A DNA stretch of 64,000 nt. It comes from an uncultured Collinsella sp. (lineage in GTDB: Bacteria > Actinomycetota > Coriobacteriia > Coriobacteriales > Coriobacteriaceae). The notes under the pieces were generated by a model. It was given only the letters and a program-made list of their open reading frames with translations. It did no database searches and had not been told where the DNA came from. The translations under genes were made by a program, and so were the position numbers. The DNA is taken from the NCBI GenBank assembly GCA_900540095.1, contig UQEO01000001.1, positions 1 through 64,000 on the forward strand, written 5' to 3'. This document shows, in pieces, positions 41,372 through 51,159 of this stretch; position 1 is the stretch's first letter; every line of letters begins with the position of its first letter.

Positions 41372-42109
41372 TTATTTTACTGCAAACTCCGGGCTAAATA
41401 CTACCCTGCCCAGGCGAACGAGCGTAGAGCCCTCCTCAAGGGCAGGCTCAAAGTCTTCGCTCATGCCGCAGGAAAGCTCAGGCAGGTTCAAATCGGGATG
41501 CGCCGCCTCCAGCTCATCCCTCAGCTCACGAAGCCCCGCAAAGGTGCGGCGTGCCACATCCTTATTCCCCCGGGGCGCCATAGTCATAAGCCCCTGTACG
41601 CAAATTCCCTCAAGTTCCGCAAGCTCACCCGCGGCGGCGCGAATCTCATCGGGCGAAAAGCCTCCCTTCGACTCCTCACCACTTACATTGACCTCAATGA
41701 GCACACGCTGGGGGCCGGCGAGCTCGCCTGCCTCAATCTTGCGGACAGCACGGCTCGAGATCGCCTGCGCCAGATGCAGCGAACCCACCGAGTGGATCAG
41801 CTCGGCTGAGCCCAGCACCGCATTAATCTTATTGGTCTGCAGGTTGCCGATCATATCGAAGCGCACCTCGGGCAGCTCCGGATGCTCCGCCAGACCTGTG
41901 AGCTTGCGAACCAGCTCCTGCGGGCGGTTCTCGGCAAAATGGCGATACCCCGCCTGGATGGCGGCAACGGTCTCATCGACACCAACGGTCTTGGACACGG
42001 CAATGAGGCGCGCGGCGTCATGGGGACGGCCCGCGCGATCGAGCGCCGCATAAAAACGTTCCAGAATCTGCTCGCGGCGAGCGCGCATCAAGTCCAAATA
42101 GTTATCCAT
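41372..42109 (-). CDS. yggS: YggS/PLPBP family PLP-binding protein
   Basis: Pyridoxal-phosphate homeostasis protein with an alanine racemase-like barrel and no known catalysis. PLP lysine K40 in LIAVSKTVG; HFAENRPQEL, FDMIGNLQTNK (about 91-101), EVNVSGEESKGGF and the terminal SCGMSEDFEPAL with VRLGRVVF are family marks. 245 aa. ATG 42109; GGAGG lies 9 nt upstream. In most Gram-positives it follows pgeF; here the pst operon separates the two. Confidence 0.94.
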   Translation of the reverse strand: MDNYLDLMRARREQILERFYAALDRAGRPHDAARLIAVSKTVGVDETVAAIQAGYRHFAENRPQELVRKLTGLAEHPELPEVRFDMIGNLQTNKINAVLGSAELIHSVGSLHLAQAISSRAVRKIEAGELAGPQRVLIEVNVSGEESKGGFSPDEIRAAAGELAELEGICVQGLMTMAPRGNKDVARRTFAGLRELRDELEAAHPDLNLPELSCGMSEDFEPALEEGSTLVRLGRVVFSPEFAVK

Positions 42110-42159
42110 TGCCAATCGCCTCCGCTGACAGCCAAACAAGTAGTCCCATGCTAACGCAA

Positions 42160-42191
42160 GAGCGCGGCCCCGCATGTGCAAGGCCGCGCTC
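42160..42191 (-). terminator. Hairpin after phoU
   Basis: GAGCGCGGCC (42160-42169) pairs perfectly with 42182-42191; the minus strand continues TTGCGTT, a weak T-tract. It probably ends the pst-phoU transcript. Confidence 0.6.
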
Positions 42192-42228
42192 ACTTAAGTA
42201 TTTACAATCTTTCGACGAACGGGATTAC

Positions 42229-43086
42229 TTACTCCTCGGCGTCCTCGCCATCGTCCTCATCCTCAAGATGATCGAGCAGATAGCGAAGACCCTCGCCGAC
42301 CTCGTTAACGGGCACCTTGGCAACGTAGCGAGCGTCGACGGCGGGCCTCATGATAACGCCCTCGCCCGAAGGCACGCGCATGCTCTCGAGCTCATCCTCA
42401 TCAGTGCGGGCGATATCGCCGGCATTCATACGCTGACCAGTCAACAGGAAAGTCAGACGGCAAGCGGCATCGATGGAAATCGAGGCGATGCGATCGAGGT
42501 AGCGCGAAACCATGATGGCGCGGCGCAGGTCGTCATAGTTGCTGTCGTGGTCCATAAAGTCGCCCGTATCCATACGGTTAAAGGTGCGGAAGAACTTCTC
42601 GTAAGCGGCGTGCACCGGCTCGTCCTCGACGGCCAGGTTGCAGATGATGGACATGTCGTTGGTGACGAGCGCAGAAAGCGAAGAGCCCAGCACCTGGTAG
42701 ACGGCCTCAGCCTCGGCCTCGACCGTGCCGACAAGCTCCTTGGGCAGCGAGATATCGGCCTTGACCATGTGACGCGTAGCGCGGCAGATCTGGCGAACCT
42801 TATCGGTCATGCGCTGCAGGTTAAAGTCGACGTAGATAATCGTCTGCAGCAAGCGGAAGTCGGAGGCGACCGGCGACTGCGTGGCGATCAGGTTGTAGCA
42901 GACGGCCTCCAGGTTGGCGCAGCGCGCGTCAATCGAAAGCGTGCGCTTCTTGGTCTTGGTGGCGAGCTTGCGGTCGTCGGTCACATAGGCCTTCACGGCA
43001 TCGTGGAGGGCCAGATCGACGGCCTCATAGATGCTCAGCATCTCGTGACGGGCCTCGACGAGCTGACGGGAAAACAGTTTGCGCAT
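42229..43086 (-). CDS. phoU: Phosphate transport system regulator PhoU
   Basis: Helical metal-binding protein that links Pst transport to the phosphate sensor kinase. Two PhoU repeats of three helices each (about 8-100 and 115-215) with ExxxD-type metal motifs such as AVDLALHDAV and ISIDAACRL (with DRIAS). 285 aa, longer than the usual 215-235 through an acidic C-terminal extension ending DEDDGEDAEE. ATG 43086 with GGAG upstream. Last gene of pstSCAB-phoU. No phoR/phoP pair is in the window. Confidence 0.92.
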   Translation of the reverse strand: MRKLFSRQLVEARHEMLSIYEAVDLALHDAVKAYVTDDRKLATKTKKRTLSIDARCANLEAVCYNLIATQSPVASDFRLLQTIIYVDFNLQRMTDKVRQICRATRHMVKADISLPKELVGTVEAEAEAVYQVLGSSLSALVTNDMSIICNLAVEDEPVHAAYEKFFRTFNRMDTGDFMDHDSNYDDLRRAIMVSRYLDRIASISIDAACRLTFLLTGQRMNAGDIARTDEDELESMRVPSGEGVIMRPAVDARYVAKVPVNEVGEGLRYLLDHLEDEDDGEDAEE

Positions 43087-43178
43087 GGTTCACTCCAATC
43101 AGTTGGGTGCGGTCATGCCGCCCGCACAGTGAATACACACCGGACCAGGTCCGATCAGCTTGGGACTAGTCGCACCGA

Positions 43179-43982
<804 letters not shown>

Positions 43983-43994
43983 GGGACTCCTTAA

Positions 43995-44900
43995 CTAGCG
44001 ACGCTTGCGCGACAGGAAGCGCGCAAACAGGTTGAAGGCCAGAATGATCACCATCAGCAAGAGCGCGGTGCCGTAGGCTGCGTTCATGTTGATGCCGTCG
44101 TTGGCAAGCAGGTACAGATGGACCGTCATGGGGCGGCCGGAATCGAGCGGCGAGATAGGTAGATTGATGGCCTGGCCCATGGTGTAGAGCACCACCGCGG
44201 TCTCGCCGATGGCACGGCCGATGGCGAGGACGATGCCCGTGGCAATACGGCCAAAGGCAGAAGGAAGCACGATCTTGGAGACAACCTGCCACTTGGTGGC
44301 GCCCAGGCCGTACGCGCCCCAACGGATATAGCGCGGAACGGCGCGAATGGCCTCTTCGGTGGTGCGCATGACGATGGGGAGCATCAAGAGCGCGAGTGCC
44401 AGAGCGGCAGAGACCATCGAAAGGCCCAGGCCCATAGCCTCGACAAACAAGGCGTAGCCAAACAGGCCCATAACGATGGAGGGCACCGAGGCCAAAGCGT
44501 CAGCAGCGTAGCGAATGAGCTCGACGACCTTGCCCTGCTTGGCGTACTCGGCCAGATAGACGGCTGCCAGCACAGCGATCGGCGTGCAGATAAGCATGGC
44601 GAGCGCCGTCACGTAGACGGTCGAGACGATCGTGGGCCAAATTCCGCCCTCGGCGTTGACGCCCTGGGGCCAACCGAAGATAAAGTCGAGCGAGATGTGT
44701 GGCAGGCCGTTGATGACCACGTAGGCGATGATAGCGACCAGCACCAGCGTGGTGATGTAGGCAGCGGTACGAAACACGCCAAGCATGATCTTGTTGGACA
44801 GGTCCTTGTTGATGCGGCCCTTCTTGCCGTGGGAAAGGGCACGCTTGATGCGCTCGCGCGACGAGGTCGTATCGACCGTCGTGTCAACGGAATCGGACAT
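43995..44900 (-). CDS. pstA: Phosphate ABC transporter permease PstA
   Basis: One of two membrane subunits of the Pst importer, 301 aa. A polar N-terminus of about 40 residues rich in Arg/Lys is followed by six helices; the coupling EAA-type loop reads AIRAVPRYIRWGAYGLGATKWQ (in two parts near 190-212), and LFGYALFVEAMGL is typical PstA. ATG 44900, 3 nt from the pstC stop. Partner is PstC upstream. Confidence 0.95.
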   Translation of the reverse strand: MSDSVDTTVDTTSSRERIKRALSHGKKGRINKDLSNKIMLGVFRTAAYITTLVLVAIIAYVVINGLPHISLDFIFGWPQGVNAEGGIWPTIVSTVYVTALAMLICTPIAVLAAVYLAEYAKQGKVVELIRYAADALASVPSIVMGLFGYALFVEAMGLGLSMVSAALALALLMLPIVMRTTEEAIRAVPRYIRWGAYGLGATKWQVVSKIVLPSAFGRIATGIVLAIGRAIGETAVVLYTMGQAINLPISPLDSGRPMTVHLYLLANDGINMNAAYGTALLLMVIILAFNLFARFLSRKRR

Positions 44901-44903
44901 AGC

Positions 44904-45830
44904 CTACCCCCTCTTCTTCTTGGAAATCAGACGGACGATGCCCACCAGCGTGGCGGAGATGATAAACAGGACCACACCCATGCCGAACAGCGCCGAGCGA
45001 TGCAGACCCGAGGAATAGCTCATGTCGAGCGCAATCTGGCTCGTGAGCGTCGAGATGGGGCTCGCAATGCTGTCGGGAATAACCGGGGCGTTACCTACGA
45101 CCATGAGCACGGCCATGGTCTCGCCGATGGCACGGCCCATACCCAGCACGATGGCATCAACGATACCCAGCTTCGCGGCAGGTAGCACGACCTTATAGAT
45201 GGTCTGCCACTTGGTGGCGCCCATGGCATACGATGCCTCGCGAATGCCCATGGGAATGGAATTGAGAGCATCGATGGTGAGCGTGGTGATGGTAGGGACG
45301 ATCATGATGGCGAGCACAAACCACGCCGTCAGCGCACCAAAACCAAGGCCGCCGGTCAGTTGTGCGATAAACGGGCGGATGATGATCATGCCAAAGAAGC
45401 CGTAGATGATGGAGGGTATGCCCGCCAGCAGGTCAACGGCGGGGCTGATGAGCTTGCGCACGCGCTTGCTGGCAATCTCGACCAGGTAAACGGCCGTACC
45501 CACGCCCAGCGGCACGCCCATGGCGAGCGCACCGACGGTCACCAGACCCGAGCCGGCAAGCAGCGACAAGATGCCGTAGTGGCCCTCGGAAGGCGCCCAC
45601 GTAAAGCTAAAGAAGTCCGCCAGACCGATGTCAGTAAAGACGGGCAGCGCCGAGTACGTGGTAAAGACAAAAATCAGGATGACGGTAACGACCGCCAAGA
45701 ACGCGCAGGCAAAGAAGATCCACTGCAGCGCCTTCTCCTTGATATAGGTACTGCGCGATACGAGCGCCAGCTCGCGCTTCTTGGGCGTCTGAACATTCTG
45801 CTCAGTCTGGGAGTTTTCCTGTGCTTCCAT
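44904..45830 (-). CDS. pstC: Phosphate ABC transporter permease PstC
   Basis: Second membrane subunit of the Pst importer, 308 aa. Cytoplasmic N-tail of about 35 residues, then six helices; the EAA loop is GIREASYAMGATKWQTIYKVV (in part), and LLAGIPSIIYGFFGM and RAIGETMAVLMVVGN are diagnostic. ATG 45830 lies one base after the pstS stop with GGGGAG 8 nt upstream; a GTG at 45839 would overlap pstS. The operon is tightly packed. Confidence 0.95.
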   Translation of the reverse strand: MEAQENSQTEQNVQTPKKRELALVSRSTYIKEKALQWIFFACAFLAVVTVILIFVFTTYSALPVFTDIGLADFFSFTWAPSEGHYGILSLLAGSGLVTVGALAMGVPLGVGTAVYLVEIASKRVRKLISPAVDLLAGIPSIIYGFFGMIIIRPFIAQLTGGLGFGALTAWFVLAIMIVPTITTLTIDALNSIPMGIREASYAMGATKWQTIYKVVLPAAKLGIVDAIVLGMGRAIGETMAVLMVVGNAPVIPDSIASPISTLTSQIALDMSYSSGLHRSALFGMGVVLFIISATLVGIVRLISKKKRG

Positions 45831-45831
45831 G

Positions 45832-46668
45832 CTACTCACTCCCCTTCTCGTCGTTGGTGACGGGAATAAAGCCCGCCTCGCGAATCTGCTTGTCCATCTT
45901 TTCGGACGTCACATAGTCGATGTAATCCTGCGCCTGCTGCGAAGGCGCACCCTTCACAAAGAAGTAAAGGTCGCGCGAGATGGGATAGCCGCCACTCGCG
46001 ACCGTCTTCTCGGACGCCTCAACATGATTGACCGAGACGGCCTTGACCGAGGTATTGGCGTTGAGGCTATCGACGAAGCCCAGTGAAATGTAGCCGATGG
46101 CCCCACGCGAACGAGATACCACGTCGCGCACCTGGCCCGTACCCGAAAGAACAGCCGAGCGGCGATCGAACGGCGTGCCATCCATCACGATGGTACGGAA
46201 GGCCTCGCGCGTACCGGACGCCTCGTCTCGGTTGATGACCTGAATCCTCAGGTCCTCGCCACCGACCTCTTTCCAATTGGTAATCTTGCCGGCGTAGATA
46301 TCGCGGAGCTGCTCGGTCGAGAGGTTATCGACGGGGTTGTCGTCGTTCACGATGACCGCGATACCGTCGTGGGCAATGACGATGGGGGTCAGGCCCAGAT
46401 CCTGTTCGTCGGCATTGAGCCCACGGGAGGAGCTGGCGATATCGGCCGTTCCGGCGCTGACGGCCTCGATGCCAGCGGAAGAACCCAAACCGGAAACGAG
46501 CACGTCGATGCCGGTCTCCTCCTTAAAGCCCTCGGCCGCAATCTCGGCGATAGGAAGGCAGGTCGTGGAGCCAGCGACGGTAATGGAAGAGGTAGAAGAT
46601 CCCGAAGAACAGGCACACAGCGTAAGTGTAAGCACAGCGGCGCTCAGGACCGATACGATCTTTCTCAT
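45832..46668 (-). CDS. pstS: Phosphate-binding lipoprotein PstS
   Basis: Extracytoplasmic phosphate receptor, 278 aa. Signal peptide of about 19 residues with lipobox-like LCAC and Cys20; the phosphate-binding segments AGSTTCLPIA, SSAGIEAVSAGTADIASSS and NRDEASGTREAF are present. ATG 46668 overlaps the pgeF stop by 4 nt (ATGA), implying translational coupling to pgeF, an unusual arrangement, since pstS normally leads its own operon. A possible PHO box is upstream of pgeF. Confidence 0.95.
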   Translation of the reverse strand: MRKIVSVLSAAVLTLTLCACSSGSSTSSITVAGSTTCLPIAEIAAEGFKEETGIDVLVSGLGSSAGIEAVSAGTADIASSSRGLNADEQDLGLTPIVIAHDGIAVIVNDDNPVDNLSTEQLRDIYAGKITNWKEVGGEDLRIQVINRDEASGTREAFRTIVMDGTPFDRRSAVLSGTGQVRDVVSRSRGAIGYISLGFVDSLNANTSVKAVSVNHVEASEKTVASGGYPISRDLYFFVKGAPSQQAQDYIDYVTSEKMDKQIREAGFIPVTNDEKGSE

Positions 46669-47465
46669 AGCATCACGCCGATCGCAGCATGGCGCCCACA
46701 GGTGCCGTCCTCGTTACGGTAGGAATAAAAGCGGTCGTTCTGACGCACGGTCGAAAGCTGGGTATCCACGATATCATCCGCGTCGACACCGACATCTACC
46801 AGCGCCTCGCGAATGGCAGCGGAAAGATCGAGCATGCGAGAGGTACTCGCATCGATGCAAGAGAACTCGGCGGCAAAGCGATCCATGAGTTCCTGGGATA
46901 CCTCATATTCGTCACCCAAGATATGGGGGCCGATATAGGCGGAAACGTCGCCCGCATCGCAGCCGGCAGCATCGCAAAGCGCCTGGCACGCCTTGGCAGA
47001 AATACGTGCAATCGTGCCCTTCCAACCGGAGTGCACCACGGCAAATCCGCCAGGGGCCACCAGCACCACGGGAACGCAGTCGGCAAAGCAGAGCAGCACG
47101 GGCACGTTATGCGCCGTACAGACGATGGCATCGCAGCCCGCGGCAATCTGCTCGCGAACGTCCTCAAGGTCATCGGCGCCGTTCGAGGTCACCGCAACGA
47201 TATGATCACCATGGACCTGATTGGGAACGAGCAGGTTGTTCTCGCACTCGGCGGCACCCATAGCCTCGAGCGCACGACGACGATTTTCTTGAACAGCAAA
47301 GGGGTCATCGCCAACATGCGAGCCCAAGTTGAGTGAGGAGTACGCATCTTCGGAAACACCACCGGCGCGCTCGGTGAAGGCAAAGCGAACATCGGATGTC
47401 GCGCCTTCCACCAACGTAACTCCATCATGGTCGACACGCGAAACGTTGTCCGCACGTGCTGCCAT
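46665..47465 (-). CDS. pgeF: Laccase-fold protein PgeF/YlmD (polyphenol oxidase / purine nucleoside phosphorylase family)
   Basis: YfiH/DUF152 family, 266 aa. Homologues show purine nucleoside phosphorolysis/deaminase activity and, in E. coli, remove wrong (Ser-containing) peptidoglycan precursors. Metal/active-site residues lie in VPNQVHGDH (about 85-93), LCFADCVPVVL (about 126-136) and VVHSGWKGT (about 143-151). ATG 47465 after TTAGGAGG. Standard neighbour of ftsZ, but here it heads a transcript into pstS, with a 4-nt overlap. Confidence 0.93.
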   Translation of the reverse strand: MAARADNVSRVDHDGVTLVEGATSDVRFAFTERAGGVSEDAYSSLNLGSHVGDDPFAVQENRRRALEAMGAAECENNLLVPNQVHGDHIVAVTSNGADDLEDVREQIAAGCDAIVCTAHNVPVLLCFADCVPVVLVAPGGFAVVHSGWKGTIARISAKACQALCDAAGCDAGDVSAYIGPHILGDEYEVSQELMDRFAAEFSCIDASTSRMLDLSAAIREALVDVGVDADDIVDTQLSTVRQNDRFYSYRNEDGTCGRHAAIGVML

Positions 47466-47570
47466 ACTAAAGCCTCCTAATAACACAAGTACCGCGGCAT
47501 CGCCGCTACAGCCCGCGTTTATACGGCTGTCATACTTCTCTAAAAGGATACCTGCTGCGCTGGAGGCAAT

Positions 47571-47588
47571 CGTAAAGGGAACGTAAAG
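47571..47588 (-). promoter_or_regulatory. Candidate PHO box upstream of pgeF-pstSCAB-phoU
   Basis: CTTTACG is repeated directly with an 11-nt period on the minus strand (47588-47582 and 47577-47571), the spacing of PhoP/PhoB half-sites. A TATGAC (47534-47529) follows as possible -10. Sequence differs from known consensus, so this is a spacing-based guess. Confidence 0.4.
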
Positions 47589-47618
47589 AGATTGGAGGTT
47601 CTAGTTTACAAAGTCGAA

Positions 47619-47649
47619 ATAAAAAGGGCGCGTCCATACGGACACGCCC
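47619..47649 (-). terminator. Terminator after ftsZ
   Basis: GGGCGCGTCC (47626-47635) pairs with 47640-47649 with one mismatch; CTTTTTATTT follows on the minus strand. It separates ftsZ from the pgeF-pst transcript. Confidence 0.8.
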
Positions 47650-47675
47650 CTGTGCACAACAATGCAAAGAATGAC

Positions 47676-48830
47676 TTAGAAGCTGCCGCGCTTCAGGAAG
47701 TCGGGAAGCTCGAACTGATCGTTGCCGAAGTTAGGAAGCTCGGTGCCACCGACGTTGCGGGTCGGAGCGGCCTGAGCCGGACTGGTGGCCGGAGCGGTGC
47801 GCTGCGGCTCAGCGGAGGCATCTGCCTTGCTCTGAGACTGCTGAGCAGCAAAGAGCTCGTCCTGACGGTTGACGTTGGAGTCGGAGAAGCCCGTAGCGAT
47901 GACGGTGATACGCACCTGATCGCCCAGGGACTCGTCGACAACGGTACCGAAGATGATGTTGGCCTCGGGGTCGACGGCGTTGGCGACAACGTCGGCGGCG
48001 TCGCTGATCTCCTGGATGCCCAGGTCCTTGGAACCGGCGATGGAGAGCAGCACGCGTGTGGCACCATCGATGGAGCTCTCGAGCAGCGGGCTGGAGATGG
48101 CCTGCTGGGCAGCATCGACGGCACGGGTGTCCCCAGAAGAGGTACCGATACCCATCATGGCGGTACCGGCCTGCTTCATGATGGTCTTAACATCGGCGAA
48201 GTCCAGGTTGATGATACCGGGGACGGTGATGAGGTCGGTGATGCCCTGGGTGCCCTGGGAAAGGACGCCATCGGCAATCGCGAAGGCCTCGAGCATGGTG
48301 GTCTTCTTCTCGGCGATGTCGAGCAGCTTATCGTTGGGGATGACGATCATGGTGTCGACGCAATCGGAGAGGGTCTTAATGCCCTCCTCGGCGCTCTTCT
48401 TGCGCTTACGGCCCTCGAAGGTGAAGGGCTTGGTCACGACGGCGACAGTCAGCGCACCGACCTCGTTCATCGCGATATCGGCAACGATGGGAGCGGCGCC
48501 GGTACCGGTGCCACCGCCCTCGCCGCAGGTGATGAACACCATGTCGGCGCCAGCGAGCGCCTCGGCAATGTCGTCGCGGGACTCATCGGCAGCCTTGCGG
48601 CCAACCTCGGGGTTGGCGCCGGCGCCCAGGCCGCGGGTAAGGTCGGTGCCGATGTGCACCTTGATATCGGCATCAGAGATCGCGAGTGCCTGAGCATCGG
48701 TGTTGATGGCAACAAACTCGACGCCGCGGATGCCCTCTTCGATCATTCGATTGACCGCGTTGGTACCGCCGCCGCCGACGCCGACCACCTTAATGACGGC
48801 AAGGTAGTTGTTGATCTCTGTCTCGTGCAT
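47676..48830 (-). CDS. ftsZ: Cell division protein FtsZ
   Basis: Tubulin-like GTPase forming the division ring, 384 aa. GTP-binding GGGTGTG (105-111) in [13 protein letters not shown], the N-terminal [15 protein letters not shown], and the T7 loop [11 protein letters not shown] (about 204-214) with the catalytic Asp. A Gln/Ala/Pro-rich linker (about 320-370) leads to the C-terminal peptide [10 protein letters not shown], which binds SepF and other partners. ATG 48830 with GGAGGA. Confidence 0.98.
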   Translation of the reverse strand: MHETEINNYLAVIKVVGVGGGGTNAVNRMIEEGIRGVEFVAINTDAQALAISDADIKVHIGTDLTRGLGAGANPEVGRKAADESRDDIAEALAGADMVFITCGEGGGTGTGAAPIVADIAMNEVGALTVAVVTKPFTFEGRKRKKSAEEGIKTLSDCVDTMIVIPNDKLLDIAEKKTTMLEAFAIADGVLSQGTQGITDLITVPGIINLDFADVKTIMKQAGTAMMGIGTSSGDTRAVDAAQQAISSPLLESSIDGATRVLLSIAGSKDLGIQEISDAADVVANAVDPEANIIFGTVVDESLGDQVRITVIATGFSDSNVNRQDELFAAQQSQSKADASAEPQRTAPATSPAQAAPTRNVGGTELPNFGNDQFELPDFLKRGSF

Positions 48831-49029
48831 GTCGGTCCTCCGAACAAAGGTTATAGCCATAGCATGGGTCGACCCCTGCGCACATTAACCTTCAGGTTGA
48901 AAGTAAATGCAAAGGTAAACCGTATTATGTTTGCACATTATGAACGTATCAGTCAAATAATTGACCGTGAAAACCAAACAAACCAGATAAACGGCGTGGT
49001 ATGGCCCCTCAACAAAGCATCAACCAGCG
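48831..49029 (-). promoter_or_regulatory. ftsQ-ftsZ intergenic region
   Basis: Holds a perfect 10-bp palindrome GGGTCGACCC (48866-48875), an AACCT/AGGTT repeat around 48887-48898 and a TATAAC box close to ftsZ (minus). No terminator after ftsQ is evident, so ftsZ may be read both from upstream and from a local promoter. Confidence 0.4.
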
Positions 49030-50286
49030 CTACGAGGTCGGAGCGTTCCTAAATGTATAGTTACCCGGAGAGCGCACATTGATATACGTTACGCCCTCTA
49101 CCTGCGAAAGCAGCTTGGTGACTACGCGCTCCTTCTTGACGATATCGTTCGAATCGCCCAGCGACACCTCAATGCCGTTATTGAGGTTTGCCGAGATGGC
49201 TTCGACCGAAGGCGTGGAAATATCCTTGACTTGTCCCAAGAACTCGCTCGAAAAACCACGCACATAATCCAAGCCAGCCTTAACGGCCTTGGAGCTCACC
49301 GCCTGGCCGGAAACCGGAGCGACATCCGCGGAGACATCAGTCAACAACACCGCGCCATAGTGCTTAGCGAGCGCCAGCGCGGCATCAATGCCGGTCAGGG
49401 TATTTGAGCCCTGCCCCGTCGTGATGACGTTGCCCTGATCGTCCACTTCGACCGACGTCGACAGCGGGGCGATCCAGGTGTCATCATCCCCGATGGCCCA
49501 AGCAAGGTCATCGGAGCTGATATAGGCAATTGCAATGACCTTGCGCTCCATAGGCGTAATGATGAGCGTATGCGGGAACTGACGCTGGACATCTACGCCC
49601 GAGACCCACGGGTTCTGCTTGAGGTCCTCGGTAATCTGGTCGGGATCGACGTTAAAAAGCGACGTTCCCTCGGGCAAATCGATCAGCTGGATAGCATCGT
49701 GCTTCGTCACATGCTCGCTGCCTTGAATCTGAATATCAGTGGCGGTAAACAATCCAGAGTTGATCACCACGACGGCAACGACGACGAGCACGGCCAAGGC
49801 GGCCAGAACTCCGCCCACGATTTTGCCTTTGCCTGCAACGACAGAAGCGGCGTCTGATGTTTTATTTGCCATCGCCCCAAGTGAAGACAACGGGTTTACG
49901 CCTTTTTTACTCAAAGGCTTCTTGGCGGTAGCCGGCACCGATGTCAGCGAGCGCGGTTTCGATGCGCCCAGTGTGCGACCTGGACGCGCCGCTTTAGTTC
50001 CCGTCGAGGGCTTAGGAGTTGCCATGGGGCGGGCAGGCTTGGCGCCCATAACAGGCTTTGAAGTCACCGAGGGACGCGAGGACTTTTTTGCAGCCGGACG
50101 ATTACCGAGCTGCGAGCCGACGACCGGACGACTGGTCTGTCGAGCATGCCCGACAGGCTTAGAGTGCGCGACGGTATTGCGTTGAGGTTTGGCAGGCGCG
50201 CCGGAACGCCCTCCGGCGCGGCGGAAGGTGGGTTTCGATGCTCTAGAAGCCGAGGAATTTAACTTCCGGTCTGAGCTCGATGCCAT
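49030..50286 (-). CDS. ftsQ: Cell division protein FtsQ
   Basis: Bitopic divisome protein, 418 aa. A very long basic, Ser/Ala/Pro/Lys-rich cytoplasmic tail (about 1-150), one transmembrane helix (about 157-178, GGVLAALAVLVVVAVVVI), a POTRA domain (TDIQIQGSEHVTKHDAI from about 184) and the FtsQ beta domain. ATG 50286 (AGGGAGG upstream) lies inside the end of murB, a 44-nt overlap. Tail length is unusual; most FtsQ tails are under about 100 residues. Confidence 0.9.
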   Translation of the reverse strand: MASSSDRKLNSSASRASKPTFRRAGGRSGAPAKPQRNTVAHSKPVGHARQTSRPVVGSQLGNRPAAKKSSRPSVTSKPVMGAKPARPMATPKPSTGTKAARPGRTLGASKPRSLTSVPATAKKPLSKKGVNPLSSLGAMANKTSDAASVVAGKGKIVGGVLAALAVLVVVAVVVINSGLFTATDIQIQGSEHVTKHDAIQLIDLPEGTSLFNVDPDQITEDLKQNPWVSGVDVQRQFPHTLIITPMERKVIAIAYISSDDLAWAIGDDDTWIAPLSTSVEVDDQGNVITTGQGSNTLTGIDAALALAKHYGAVLLTDVSADVAPVSGQAVSSKAVKAGLDYVRGFSSEFLGQVKDISTPSVEAISANLNNGIEVSLGDSNDIVKKERVVTKLLSQVEGVTYINVRSPGNYTFRNAPTS

Positions 50287-51154
50287 ACGCCTCCCTCACC
50301 TTTCCGTGCACATGTCTGATAACCGCGGCAACGTCATCGGCCGAGGCAGTTCCGTTATTAACGATAAAATTAGCGTGAACGGGCGAAACTTCCGCGCCGC
50401 CAATCGAAAAACCCTTTAATCCACAATCCTCGATAATCTTGCCCACACTCGCATCGGGCGGGTTACGAAAGACCGACCCGCAGGATGCGCGACCCATGGG
50501 CTGCGTACGCTTGCGCCTCGTCAGGTACCGTTCCATGCGCTCGCGAATGTCGGCCTTGGGCGCCGGTTTAAGCTTGAGCACGCACTCGAGGATGATCTCA
50601 TTGCGGGGAAGGCTACATTCGCGGTAGCCCCAAGTGATCTCGGACCCCGCATAATGCTTGATACCGGATGCCGGGTCAAACGTTACGACATCCTCAACCA
50701 GCGAGCCAATCCACTCGGTCCGTGTGCCGGCATTCATAGATATCGCACCGCCAACCGAGCCAGGGATGCCAACGGCAAACTCAAGGCCCGAGAGGCTACG
50801 CGACAGGGCATCGTTGACCAGGCGCGCAAACATCACGCCCGCACCGACCGTCAGCGTACAACCGTCATCGGCAACAACCGTGCGCTGAAACTCACGTCCG
50901 AGCGAAATGACGGCGCCGCGATAACCGCCATCGGCAACCAGCAGATTGGAGCCCTTGCCGATGATGACCCACGGCACCTGCTCGCGATCGAGCACCGCCA
51001 CGGCGCGGCGGAGGGCATGATAACTATGGCACGTCACAAAGAGGTCGGCCTTGCCGCCGATACGATAGCTCGTATGACGCGCAAGGCGCTCGTCCTCGAT
51101 CACATCCGTGTCGATCATGCCCGAGAGCGCCATGACGGCGTTAAACAGACCCAT
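50243..51154 (-). CDS. murB: UDP-N-acetylenolpyruvoylglucosamine reductase MurB
   Basis: FAD/NADPH enzyme that makes UDP-MurNAc, 303 aa, type I/II-like. HTSYRIGGKADL (27-38), IGKGSNLLV (about 65-73), GIPGSVGGAISMNAG (about 128-142) and the proton-donor Ser in RASCGSVFRNPP (about 222-233) are present. ATG 51154 is 6 nt from the murC stop; the ribosome site is weak. Overlaps ftsQ by 44 nt. Confidence 0.96.
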   Translation of the reverse strand: MGLFNAVMALSGMIDTDVIEDERLARHTSYRIGGKADLFVTCHSYHALRRAVAVLDREQVPWVIIGKGSNLLVADGGYRGAVISLGREFQRTVVADDGCTLTVGAGVMFARLVNDALSRSLSGLEFAVGIPGSVGGAISMNAGTRTEWIGSLVEDVVTFDPASGIKHYAGSEITWGYRECSLPRNEIILECVLKLKPAPKADIRERMERYLTRRKRTQPMGRASCGSVFRNPPDASVGKIIEDCGLKGFSIGGAEVSPVHANFIVNNGTASADDVAAVIRHVHGKVREAYGIELRPEVKFLGF

Positions 51155-51159
51155 TAGAC

